From an uncultured Eubacteriales bacterium (lineage in GTDB: Bacteria; Bacillota; Clostridia; Peptostreptococcales; Anaerovoracaceae): DNA of 53,413 nt. Positions within the stretch are counted from its first letter, which is position 1. Each line of letters opens with the position of its first letter. Where the stretch lies: the NCBI GenBank assembly GCA_900315125.1, contig OMXT01000040.1:1-53413 (forward strand), given 5' to 3'. Shown here in pieces: positions 18,604-27,568 of the stretch. Position numbers and translations under genes: made by a program. Under the pieces are notes generated by a model, which did not search any database, was not told the DNA's origin, and worked only from the letters and a program-made list of their open reading frames with translations.

Positions 18604-18887
18604 TCAAAACAAATCGCCTCTCGACGATCCAGAAATATAAATCGTAAAGAGACGAAAACATGCGCTTGTCGTTTCCGCGGTACCACTCTTTTTGGCTCGG
18701 ACGTCCATCAACATCCGGCCCGCTCGTTTGGCATGCTCGGGGGTGAGACACCGGAGTGTTTCCGCAGCCTCGCACCAAACGGCTGCTCTCTGGCGGATCT
18801 GCATCCTTGGCAACAAAGGCCGGACCGGCTGGATCCTGAAAACATGTTCCGATTTATTCCCGTCATCGCAATGGGATATGAAACTCT
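18604..18887 (-). promoter_or_regulatory. T-box riboswitch, predicted leucine (CUC) specifier
   Basis: On the minus strand the T-box core AGAGTGGTACCGCGG (complement of ~18675-18689) is unmistakable. Stem I elements AGAGAG and GGTGCGAG are present. The specifier position reads CTC (complement of 18745-18747) followed by A, giving a leucine codon, which fits leuA downstream. The terminator pairs 18640-18654 with 18615-18629 (about 14 pairs with wobbles) and is followed by a T-rich tract. Uncharged leucine tRNA would bind and favour read-through into leuACDB. Confidence 0.93.
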
Positions 18888-18893
18888 TAATCT

Positions 18894-18922
18894 AATATAA
18901 AGGAACTGCTGTCTTTTGTCAA
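18894..18922 (-). promoter_or_regulatory. leuACDB promoter
   Basis: On the minus strand a perfect TTGACA (complement of 18917-18922) lies 17 bp from TATATT (complement of 18894-18899). Transcription begins near 18887 and enters the T-box leader. Confidence 0.88.
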
Positions 18923-19008
18923 CAGAATCCACAGAAATATCTAAGAAAAAGTTGTGCGGATTCAATACGAATTCTTTTGATTTTTTGTTTTAGAATACAA
19001 ATTACGGG

Positions 19009-19036
19009 TTGACAATCTGTTAGGGAACGATATAAT
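19009..19036 (+). promoter_or_regulatory. ilvBNCD promoter
   Basis: Perfect TTGACA (19009-19014) and TATAAT (19031-19036) with a 16-bp spacer. Transcription starts near 19043, so the leader is only about 60 bases, too short for a T-box. The gap to the divergent leu promoter (18923-19008) is A+T-rich and may bind a regulator. The whole gene-free stretch 18589-19105 is explained by the T-box and the two promoters. Confidence 0.88.
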
Positions 19037-19105
19037 GATAGTCGGGCAGCGGAGTAGGAAGAATCACCGCTGTGCTGATAATAAATGGAGATAAGGAGAG
19101 GAAAA

Positions 19106-20767
19106 ATGAGACTGACAGGATCACAGATTGTGGCAGAAGTTCTGCTGGATCACGATGTGGATACTGTGTTTGGATATCCTGGCGGCGCGGCGCTGAATAT
19201 TTACGATGAACTGTATAAATACAGCGACCGGATCAAGCATGTGCTTACGGCTCACGAGCAGGGCGCCAGCCATGCGGCGGACGGATATGCCAGAGCCACA
19301 GGCAAGACCGGCGTGGTGTTCAGCACAAGCGGACCGGGAGCGACCAACCTGGTGACGGGCATTGCCACGGCATCCATGGACAGCGTGCCCCTTGTGGCAA
19401 TCACAAGCAATGTAAACGACAACCTGATCGGCAGAGACGCCTTTCAGGAAATATATATCACGGGTATTACGATGCCGATTACCAAATGGAATTTCTTCGT
19501 GAACCGTGTAGAGGATCTGGAACCGGCGCTGAGAGAGGCGTTCCGGATCGCGAACAGCGGACGGAAGGGTCCGGTCCTGGTGGATATTACCAAGGACGTA
19601 ACGGCGGCATCCACAGAATTTACCAATAAACCGCCGCTGCCTCTCAAGCCGCTGCCTAAGATCGAACGGCAGGATGTCCTGGACATCGCCAAGCTGATCA
19701 ACGAGGCAGAGAAGCCGGTGGCTGTCCTGGGAGGCGGATGTGTCGCTTCCGGCGCCTATAAGGAAATAAACGAACTGATCAATAAGGCGGATATCCCTGT
19801 GGTCCACACACTGATGGGCCTTGGAACGGTCAGCTGCGATAACGAGTTGGATCTGGGCATGCTGGGCATGCACGGTTCCGTCGCGGCGAACCGGGCCATA
19901 GATCAGGCGGACCTGATCTTCGCTCTGGGTACAAGGCTCAGCGACCGTGTGGCGCTGAATACCAAGAAGTGGGGACGCAAGGCCAGGGTGGTCCAGGTAG
20001 ACATCGACCGAAGCGAGCTGGGCAAGAACATCCCGGTCGTAAAGGATTGCGTCGGCGATATCCTGGATTTCCTGGAGAAGCTGCTGCCCGCAGTGGATCC
20101 TGCCAGACATTACGAGTGGCATGACCGGGTCGTTTCCTGGAGGAAGAAGGAACGGGTCGTGCGCTATAATTCGGATATGATGCACCCGAAGGACGTTCTG
20201 GAATGTGTGGCGTCCAAGGCGGATAAGGATACGATCTATGTAACGGATGTAGGCCAGCACCAGATGTGGGCGGCACAGTATCTGCCTCACCGCAAGCCCC
20301 GCAAGTTCCTGACCAGCGGCGGCCTGGGCACCATGGGATTCGGCTATGGCGCTGCGATCGGAGCCAAGATCGGCTGTCCGGATCAGCGGGTGATCCACAT
20401 CACCAGCGACGGTTCCCTCCATATGAATATGAACGAGGCATGCACCGCGGTGAGCCAGAACCTGCCGATTATAACGCTCATATTGAACAATCAGGTCCTG
20501 GGCATGGTTTATCAGTGGCAGAATGTATTCTACGGCGGACGTTTCTCCAGCACCACACCGGAGAGAAAGACCAATTATGTCAAGGTCATAGAGGGCTTCG
20601 GCGGAAAGGGCTACCATGTGGAAACGCTGGAAGAACTCAGCGCCGCCATGGATGAGGCGCTGAAGGCGGAAGGTCCGGTATGGATCGAGTGCATGATCGA
20701 CCGCAATGAGCGGGTACTGCCCATGATCCCCGGCGGCAAGACCGTAGACGATATGATCGTAGAGTAG
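19106..20767 (+). CDS. ilvB: Acetolactate synthase large subunit
   Basis: A 553-aa thiamine-diphosphate enzyme that makes acetolactate from pyruvate, or acetohydroxybutyrate with 2-oxobutyrate. The catalytic glutamate is in HEQGASHAADGYARA. SGPGATNLVTGIA and the C-terminal SDGSLHMN...NNQVLGMVYQWQ are the cofactor-binding parts. The ATG at 19106 follows GGAGAGG. An earlier in-frame ATG at 19085 lacks such a site. It is the first gene of ilvBNCD, 12 bases before ilvN. The presence of a regulatory subunit and of the leu operon supports a biosynthetic (valine-sensitive) form and not a catabolic AlsS. Confidence 0.96.
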   Translation: MRLTGSQIVAEVLLDHDVDTVFGYPGGAALNIYDELYKYSDRIKHVLTAHEQGASHAADGYARATGKTGVVFSTSGPGATNLVTGIATASMDSVPLVAITSNVNDNLIGRDAFQEIYITGITMPITKWNFFVNRVEDLEPALREAFRIANSGRKGPVLVDITKDVTAASTEFTNKPPLPLKPLPKIERQDVLDIAKLINEAEKPVAVLGGGCVASGAYKEINELINKADIPVVHTLMGLGTVSCDNELDLGMLGMHGSVAANRAIDQADLIFALGTRLSDRVALNTKKWGRKARVVQVDIDRSELGKNIPVVKDCVGDILDFLEKLLPAVDPARHYEWHDRVVSWRKKERVVRYNSDMMHPKDVLECVASKADKDTIYVTDVGQHQMWAAQYLPHRKPRKFLTSGGLGTMGFGYGAAIGAKIGCPDQRVIHITSDGSLHMNMNEACTAVSQNLPIITLILNNQVLGMVYQWQNVFYGGRFSSTTPERKTNYVKVIEGFGGKGYHVETLEELSAAMDEALKAEGPVWIECMIDRNERVLPMIPGGKTVDDMIVE

Positions 20768-20779
20768 GAGGGGGATGTC

Positions 20780-21292
20780 ATGTATAAGCCATATCAGAGA
20801 AAAATTGTCAGCGTCCTCGTTCAGAACCGCGCCAACGTGCTGAGCCGCCTGGCCAACATGTTCGGACGGAGAGGATTTAATATAGAAAGTATCACAGCGT
20901 CTCCGACCATGGATCCGGAACTGACGCGGATCACCATCGTGTTCAGCGCCACAGAGCAGTCCATGCAGCAGATCATCACACAGACCGAGAAACTGGAATG
21001 TGTAGAAGCGATCTACCTGCTGGACCGGGAGAACAGTATATACCGGGAGATGCTCATGATCCGGATCGGCTATGAGACCCCGGATCTGCCGGCACTTAAG
21101 GAAATCGTCGATATTTACAGAGGGAAGGTGATCGATCTGTCTGCGGACAGTATGATCGTCGAGCTCACCGGAGCGCCGGAAAAGATCGACGGCTTTATGG
21201 ACGTTGTCAGCAGATTCCATGTGATCGAGATCTGCCGCACCGGCGTAGCGGGCATAGAAGTAAATGCCCGTGACGCCAAAAAAACTGTTTAA
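20780..21292 (+). CDS. ilvN: Acetolactate synthase small (regulatory) subunit
   Basis: A 170-aa protein with an N-terminal ACT domain (residues ~5-75, RKIVSVLVQNRANVLSRLA and GRRGFNIESI) followed by the conserved C-terminal activation domain, the normal two-part layout. It stimulates IlvB and confers feedback inhibition by valine. GAGGGGG precedes the ATG. The symbol could equally be ilvH, and ilvN is used here for the operon position. Confidence 0.95.
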   Translation: MYKPYQRKIVSVLVQNRANVLSRLANMFGRRGFNIESITASPTMDPELTRITIVFSATEQSMQQIITQTEKLECVEAIYLLDRENSIYREMLMIRIGYETPDLPALKEIVDIYRGKVIDLSADSMIVELTGAPEKIDGFMDVVSRFHVIEICRTGVAGIEVNARDAKKTV

Positions 21293-21318
21293 TTTTTGTT
21301 TATAATGATATAAAATAA

Positions 21319-22380
<1,062 letters not shown>

Positions 22381-22395
22381 GTGAGACTTTTTCTG

Positions 22396-22424
22396 AGGAA
22401 ACGCGGACACTGTCCGCGTTTCCT
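22396..22424 (+). terminator. Intercistronic hairpin between ilvC and ilvD
   Basis: AGGAAACGCGGACA (22396-22409) and its exact complement at 22411-22424 form a very stable stem, but only three T follow. It may partly terminate transcription or protect the 3' end of a processed ilvC message, lowering ilvD relative to ilvC. Confidence 0.6.
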
Positions 22425-22445
22425 TTGGCAATGAGGAGAAATTAT

Positions 22446-24113
22446 ATGGCAAAGAGAAGCGATAATGTAACGAAGGGCGTGGAGCGCGCTCCCATGAGGA
22501 GTCTGTTTTATGCCATGGGATATACGGAGGAAGAACTGGAGAGGCCTTTGATCGGCGTCGTATCCGCTCACAGCGACATTGTCCCGGGACACATGAACCT
22601 GGATAAGATCACGGAAGCGGTCAAGGCCGGCGTTCGCATGGCAGGCGGAACACCCATCATGGTTCCTTCCATCGGCGTCTGCGACGGCATCGCCATGGGC
22701 CACGTTGGGATGAAGTACTCTCTGCCCAGCAGGGAGTTGATCGCGGACAGCGTGGAGACCATGGCGGAAGCTCATCAGTTCGACGGACTGGTGCTGGTCC
22801 CCAACTGTGATAAGATCGTACCGGGCATGGTCATGGGCGCTCTGCGTCTGGATATCCCCGCAGTGGTCTGCTCCGGCGGACCGATGATGAGCGGTCTGGT
22901 CAACGGTGTAGAAACATCCCTGTCCAAGATGTTCGAGGCAGTTGGAGCCAGAAAGGCAAACATCATAGATGACGCAGGTCTTCTGGAGTATGAGCAGAAC
23001 GTATGCCCGGGCTGCGGATCCTGCAGCGGCATGTATACGGCAAACAGCATGAACTGCCTTTGTGAGGCGATCGGACTGGCGCTGCCCGGCAACGGGACCA
23101 TCCCGGCGGTCCACAGCGGACGCCTGATGCTGGCGAAGCACGCGGGCATGGCGATCATGAACCTGGTGGAGAAGAACATCACGGCTCGCCAGATCGTCAA
23201 TGAGAAATCCATCCGCAACGCGCTGGCATGCGACATGGCTCTCGGCTGCTCCTCCAATACGGTGCTTCACCTGCTGGCCATCGCCAATGAAGCCGGCGTG
23301 GACCTGAACATGGAGATCTTCAACGAGATCAGCGCCAAGACGCCGAACCTGTGCCACCTGGCGCCCGCAGGCCCCACCCATATGCACGATCTGAACAACG
23401 CCGGCGGCGTACAGGCAGTGCTGGCGGAGCTGAACAAGAAGGGACTGATCGATACATCCCTGATCACAGCCAACGGCCATACAGTAGGGGAGAACATCAA
23501 GGACGCCCATATCAAGACTGACGCCATCCGGCCCATCGACAATCCTTATATGGAGACCGGCGGTCTGATGATCCTCTGGGGCAACATCGCCCAGGACGGC
23601 AGCGTGGTCAAGCGCAGTGCCGTTGCGCCGGAGATGCTGGTCCACAGCGGCCCGGCACGGGTCTATGACTCAGAGGAAGAGGCGATTGCCGACATCTACG
23701 ACGGAAAGATCGTTCCCGGCGACGTGGTGGTCATCCGTTACGAAGGACCTAAGGGCGGTCCGGGCATGCGGGAGATGCTGAATCCCACCAGCGCGCTGGC
23801 AGGCATGCAGCTGGATAAGACTGTTGCCCTGATCACAGACGGACGGTTCAGCGGCGCAAGCCGGGGCGCGTCCATCGGACACGTCTGCCCGGAAGCAGCC
23901 AGCGGCGGCAACATCGGCCTGATCGAGGAAGGGGATATCATCGATATCGACATCCCGGCAGGCAAGCTGAACGCCCGGGTAACCGACGAGGAGTTCGCTG
24001 CCCGCAGGGCGAAGCAGGTTCCCCATGAGCCCAAGGTCAAACACGGCTGGCTCTATCGCTACAGCAAGATGGTAGGGCCGTCCTGCAAGGGCGCTGTAAT
24101 GATGGAAGACTGA
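22446..24113 (+). CDS. ilvD: Dihydroxy-acid dehydratase
   Basis: A 555-aa iron-sulfur dehydratase giving 2-oxoisovalerate and 2-oxo-3-methylvalerate. Cluster cysteines are in [10 protein letters not shown] and [18 protein letters not shown]. The C-terminal [19 protein letters not shown] is the classic family signature. The ATG at 22446 ([11 protein letters not shown]) follows GAGGAG. An upstream TTG at 22425 in frame overlaps the hairpin and is rejected. Last of the ilv operon, followed by a strong terminator. Confidence 0.97.
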   Translation: MAKRSDNVTKGVERAPMRSLFYAMGYTEEELERPLIGVVSAHSDIVPGHMNLDKITEAVKAGVRMAGGTPIMVPSIGVCDGIAMGHVGMKYSLPSRELIADSVETMAEAHQFDGLVLVPNCDKIVPGMVMGALRLDIPAVVCSGGPMMSGLVNGVETSLSKMFEAVGARKANIIDDAGLLEYEQNVCPGCGSCSGMYTANSMNCLCEAIGLALPGNGTIPAVHSGRLMLAKHAGMAIMNLVEKNITARQIVNEKSIRNALACDMALGCSSNTVLHLLAIANEAGVDLNMEIFNEISAKTPNLCHLAPAGPTHMHDLNNAGGVQAVLAELNKKGLIDTSLITANGHTVGENIKDAHIKTDAIRPIDNPYMETGGLMILWGNIAQDGSVVKRSAVAPEMLVHSGPARVYDSEEEAIADIYDGKIVPGDVVVIRYEGPKGGPGMREMLNPTSALAGMQLDKTVALITDGRFSGASRGASIGHVCPEAASGGNIGLIEEGDIIDIDIPAGKLNARVTDEEFAARRAKQVPHEPKVKHGWLYRYSKMVGPSCKGAVMMED

Positions 24114-24139
24114 TCCTGTAAATACTGATAATTTTGGAG

Positions 24140-24185
24140 GGCTGTCCCGCACACCAATAACGGGGCGGCCTTTTTTGGTGTGCGG
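24140..24185 (+). terminator. Terminator after ilvD with an alternative overlapping helix
   Basis: GGCTGTCCCG (24140-24149) pairs with CGGGGCGGCC (24161-24170) before TTTTTT (24171-24176), a standard terminator. The overlapping CCGCACACCAA (24147-24157) is perfectly complementary to TTGGTGTGCGG (24175-24185), and that helix would exclude the terminator. Confidence 0.8.
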
Positions 24186-24225
24186 CATTACAATGGCTCT
24201 GCCCCTGTCCAACGTGCCGAATCCA

Positions 24226-24234
24226 TGTTATAAT
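24226..24234 (+). promoter_or_regulatory. Possible extended -10 promoter for the nitrilase gene
   Basis: TGTTATAAT at 24226-24234 is a perfect extended -10, but the -35 region is poor. It lies 37 bases before the nitrilase ATG, after the ilvD terminator. Confidence 0.5.
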
Positions 24235-24271
24235 TTAATAATCGGAAGAAAACTGACGGAGGTATATGATA

Positions 24272-25195
24272 ATGAAGGATCTGAAAGATACATGCAGCGT
24301 GGCTCTCGCTCAGCTGGAGCCGGTGCTTTTTAACAAAGCCGAGTCTCTGGAGAAAGTGCTCGGATATATAGAATGGGCAGCCAGGATGAACGTGGACCTG
24401 ATCGTATTCCCGGAGATGGCTATACCGGGGTACCCCTACGGACTGACCTTCGGGTTCCGGGTAGGCAGCCGGGATGAGGACGGAAGGGTGGACTGGAAGC
24501 GTTATTACGATTCCTCTGTCGTCGTGCCCGGACCGGAGACGGAGGCCATCGGCGAGGCAGCGAAGGAAGCCCATGCCTATGTGAGCATTGGCGTTTCCGA
24601 ACGGGACGCGGTGTCCGGCACCCTGTACAACACGAACCTCATATTCGGACCGGAAGGGGATCTTCTCTCGGTGCATCGCAAGATCAAGCCCACGGGGGCA
24701 GAGCGCATGGTTTGGGGCGACGCGGACCGGGGCTATTTCCCCGTTGTGGACACGCCCTGGGGTCCCATGGGCAGCCTGATCTGCTGGGAGAGCTACATGC
24801 CCCTTGCACGGGTGGCCCTCTACGAGAAGGGCGTGACCATCTATATCGCGCCGAATACCAATGACAATATCGAGTGGCAGTCCACGATCCGTCATATCGC
24901 CATAGAAGGGAAGTGCTTCGTCCTGAACAGCGACCTGATCTTCCACCGGCGGAGCTATCCCAAGGATCTGCTGGCCCAGGATGAGGTCAGGGACTTAAAC
25001 GGCATCGTCTGCCGGGGCGGCAGCTGCATCATCGACCCCTACGGACATTACGTGGTCAAGCCGGTATGGAATAAGGAAGGGATCTTGTACGGGGAGCTGA
25101 ACATGCAGGACGCGGCGGCGAGCCGCATGGAGTTCGACGCCTGCGGTCATTATTCCCGGCCGGACATCTTCCATTTCAGCGTCGAGGATAAGTAA
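24272..25195 (+). CDS. Nitrilase-family hydrolase
   Basis: A 307-aa carbon-nitrogen hydrolase. The catalytic triad is visible: Glu 48 (VFPEMAIPGYPYG), Lys 137 (VHRKIKPTGAERMVWGD) and Cys 171 (LICWESYMPL). CWE plus the HRKxxPT segment place it with true nitrilases (branch 1), which convert nitriles to acids and ammonia, and not with the amidases. The ATG at 24272 is preferred over 24266 because GGAGG (24258-24262) is only three bases from the latter. The gene precedes a GlnK/GlnL-like system by 58 bases, suggesting a nitrogen-acquisition role. The natural nitrile is unknown. Confidence 0.9.
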   Translation: MKDLKDTCSVALAQLEPVLFNKAESLEKVLGYIEWAARMNVDLIVFPEMAIPGYPYGLTFGFRVGSRDEDGRVDWKRYYDSSVVVPGPETEAIGEAAKEAHAYVSIGVSERDAVSGTLYNTNLIFGPEGDLLSVHRKIKPTGAERMVWGDADRGYFPVVDTPWGPMGSLICWESYMPLARVALYEKGVTIYIAPNTNDNIEWQSTIRHIAIEGKCFVLNSDLIFHRRSYPKDLLAQDEVRDLNGIVCRGGSCIIDPYGHYVVKPVWNKEGILYGELNMQDAAASRMEFDACGHYSRPDIFHFSVEDK

Positions 25196-25253
25196 ACAAA
25201 GGCAATATATTGAGAGAAGGGCCGGTCAGGGCTTTGTTATAAAGGAGAGGAAA

Positions 25254-26564
25254 ATGGACAGGAGCAAACTGAAGAAAACGATTATCGTCTCTCTGTGTGT
25301 AGCCCTGGGCTCCCAGATTCATTTCCAGTTCCTGAGCAACGGGTTCATCGTGGCTCTGTCGGTGCTGATCATGGAGGTGTTTATCTACTGTTATGAGGAC
25401 CTGAAGCCCATGTACATCGCGTTCATGACGGCCATATTCGCGCCGCTGATGCGGGTGGTTGTACTGGCGGTTCAGGGCACCCTGTTTATGGCGCTGAAGC
25501 TGACGCTGCCGGACGTGGCCTTTTTCATGACCTACGGGATCGTTTATACGTTCTTTTATCGTTTCGTGAACCAGGAGCCCAAGACGATGCGGAATTTTCC
25601 GTATACGATTTTTATTGCTGACATATCGGGCAATATCGGCGAGCTGACAGCCAGGACGTTCCTGTGGCACCAGATGATGCTGACGCCGGGGACGATCGCT
25701 GCGCTGATGGTGATTGCCGCGGTCCGGACCGGGCTTGTGATGATGGTCGTTGTGGCCATTGAGTCCTATACTCATTTTATGATCAAGCGGGAACACCGGG
25801 ATGAATTTCACCGGCTCCTGCTCCAGGCGTCCATGATCGAGGGCGAGATGCGGGTCATGGAGAAAAATGAGAAGGAAGTAGAAGAAGTCATGAAGCAGGC
25901 TTACAGTCTCTACCGGGAACTGGAACAGAGGGCAGAAGGTTCCGGCACAGGCAGTGAGGCGGACAGGGAAACGGCGCGGCGCGTCCTGGCGATCGCCAAG
26001 AACACCCATGAGATCAAGGCAGATTATCAGAATGTACTCAGCGTGCTCCAGGAGACCTTTATGGGCCGGATGGATGATCAGACCCTGTCCATGGATGAGA
26101 TCATCAGTCTGGAGCGGTCCAACGTGGCGGTGCGGGCCCGGGAGCGGGGCCAGGATCTGACATTCTATTACAGCAGGAATGCCTCTTACCAAGTAAAGCA
26201 GACGTTTAAGATGATGTCCATTGTCCGCAACCTGCTGACAAACGCTGCGGAAGCCATGGGTGACCGGCGGGGACACATCCGCATCGAGACCTGGGACGAC
26301 CGGGACAGCGTCTATCTCTCTGTGTGGGATGACGGACCGGGCATAGAGGAAGAGGACCTGGACACCATTTTCCTGGAGGGCTATTCCACCAAGTTTGATG
26401 AGAAGACCGGCAACATCATGCGGGGCCTGGGTCTGTCTCTGGTCCGGGATTTTGTGGAAAATGACTACGGCGGAAGGATCACGGTCCGGAGCACGCCCGG
26501 AGAGTTTACGGAATTTCGCATTGCGATACCAAGGGAAAGGATAGCGGCCGGCGACGCCGCTTAG
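25254..26564 (+). CDS. Sensor histidine kinase, GlnK (YcbA)-like
   Basis: A 436-aa membrane kinase with about five or six hydrophobic helices in residues 8-175, a short helical linker, and a C-terminal kinase core. The phosphorylated histidine is probably His 252 in NTHEIKADYQNVL, matching the HEIK-type box of GlnK-like kinases. NLLTNAAEAM (N box), WDDGPGIE (G1) and GLGLSLVRDF (G2) follow. GGAGAGG serves the ATG. The response regulator gene begins 10 bases after the stop, and an AGCS symporter gene comes next, the same set as glnK-glnL-glnT of Bacillus subtilis. Glutamine or a related amino acid is the likely signal by analogy. Confidence 0.85.
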   Translation: MDRSKLKKTIIVSLCVALGSQIHFQFLSNGFIVALSVLIMEVFIYCYEDLKPMYIAFMTAIFAPLMRVVVLAVQGTLFMALKLTLPDVAFFMTYGIVYTFFYRFVNQEPKTMRNFPYTIFIADISGNIGELTARTFLWHQMMLTPGTIAALMVIAAVRTGLVMMVVVAIESYTHFMIKREHRDEFHRLLLQASMIEGEMRVMEKNEKEVEEVMKQAYSLYRELEQRAEGSGTGSEADRETARRVLAIAKNTHEIKADYQNVLSVLQETFMGRMDDQTLSMDEIISLERSNVAVRARERGQDLTFYYSRNASYQVKQTFKMMSIVRNLLTNAAEAMGDRRGHIRIETWDDRDSVYLSVWDDGPGIEEEDLDTIFLEGYSTKFDEKTGNIMRGLGLSLVRDFVENDYGGRITVRSTPGEFTEFRIAIPRERIAAGDAA

Positions 26565-26573
26565 GTGATATTT

Positions 26574-27410
26574 ATGAAGTATTATATTGTGGACGACAAC
26601 ATTGGAACGTGTAAGACACTGGTGACCATGATCAGGTCGAGGAATATCGGCACGGTCTGCGGCTATTCCACGGATCCCGCTTCAGCAGTGGACGAGATCC
26701 TGGGGGATCGCCCGGACATCGTCATGGCGGACCTGCTGATGGAGGGCATGGACGGCATCGCCCTGGTACGGGCGGTAAAGGCGAAGGATCCTTCCATCAG
26801 TTTCGTCATGCTGAGCAAGGTCACGGATAAGGATATGATCCAGCAGGCATATAATGCCGGCGTGGAGTTCTTTATCAGCAAACCGCTGAATATCGTGGAG
26901 GTGGAGAAGGTCCTGGAGAACGTGTCCGAGCGGCGGAAAATGAAGAGCATCATGAATAATATCCGGGGGATGTTCAATGATGATCCGAAGGAGGAACAAA
27001 GCCGGGTACGCCCGTCGTATGTAAAGGAACTGGATACCCTGTTCGGCCAGCTGGGCATGCTGGGGGAGAAGGGTATTTCCGACATCCGCAGTCTGTTCCA
27101 GTATATGGAGTCCAATGACTGCCATTATGACCGGGCGGTCCTGGAGGCTGTCGCAGAAGAAGCGGGGGATACGCCCCGCAATATAGAACAGCGGGTCCGT
27201 CGGGCAATCAAGAAAGGCCTGACGAATGCGGCAGTCATCGGTATCGAGGACTATGGCAATGAGGCATACAGCGTATATGCAGGCTATGTGTTCGATTTTA
27301 AGACTCTTAAGGATGAGATGAACAGCATAAAGGACGGAAGCAGCGGCGGACGGGTGAGTATTTCTAAGTTTATGGACGGTCTTGCGCTGTACGCCAATTC
27401 GCTGAAATAG
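26574..27410 (+). CDS. Response regulator, GlnL (YcbB)-like
   Basis: A 278-aa regulator with an N-terminal receiver domain (acidic DD at 7-8, phosphoacceptor Asp 53 in VMADLLMEG, Lys 103 in ISKP) and a C-terminal YcbB-type domain from ~130. The latter shows SDIRSLFQYMESN and QRVRRAIKKGL, as in the DNA-binding part of GlnL. The ATG at 26574 follows AGGTGAT. The GTG at 26565 in frame is less likely. A terminator at 27437-27481 ends the transcript. It probably activates the symporter gene downstream, where a GlnL-like direct repeat is seen. Confidence 0.87.
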   Translation: MKYYIVDDNIGTCKTLVTMIRSRNIGTVCGYSTDPASAVDEILGDRPDIVMADLLMEGMDGIALVRAVKAKDPSISFVMLSKVTDKDMIQQAYNAGVEFFISKPLNIVEVEKVLENVSERRKMKSIMNNIRGMFNDDPKEEQSRVRPSYVKELDTLFGQLGMLGEKGISDIRSLFQYMESNDCHYDRAVLEAVAEEAGDTPRNIEQRVRRAIKKGLTNAAVIGIEDYGNEAYSVYAGYVFDFKTLKDEMNSIKDGSSGGRVSISKFMDGLALYANSLK

Positions 27411-27436
27411 CAGAAAGTAATACATTTTGAGCATTC

Positions 27437-27481
27437 AACTCACAGAATTTCGAAAATTTACGGAAGTCTGTGAGTTTTTTT
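27437..27481 (+). terminator. Terminator after the response regulator
   Basis: AACTCACAGA (27437-27446) pairs perfectly with TCTGTGAGTT (27467-27476), followed by seven T (27475-27481). Confidence 0.9.
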
Positions 27482-27510
27482 GATTTTTTTTGAATGCGCC
27501 TGTTTATACT
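27478..27510 (+). promoter_or_regulatory. Candidate GlnL-like operator and weak symporter promoter
   Basis: TTTTGA (27478-27483), four bases, TTTTGA (27488-27493) form a direct repeat with a 10-base period. The published GlnL site of B. subtilis, as I recall it, is TTTTGT-N4-TTTTGT, also 10 bases apart. A -10 TATACT lies at 27505-27510, but the expected -35 (27482-27487) is poor and falls inside the repeat, as expected for an activated promoter. The T-rich tract also serves the preceding terminator, so the repeat could be coincidental. Confidence 0.5.
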
Positions 27511-27568
27511 AATAATGCCTTAAGAAATACGTAACATTTGAGAGTTGTTTGTTTGAAAGGAGAATGAG

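Noticed and set aside
18975-18987. GlnL-like TTTTG repeats in the leu-ilv intergenic region
   Set aside because: The repeats are 8 bases apart, not 10, in a T-rich tract, so they do not match the site seen at the symporter promoter.
21301-21306. Separate ilvC promoter (TATAAT)
   Set aside because: No recognisable -35 lies 15-19 bp upstream, and the stretch is simply A+T-rich. It remains possible but unsupported.
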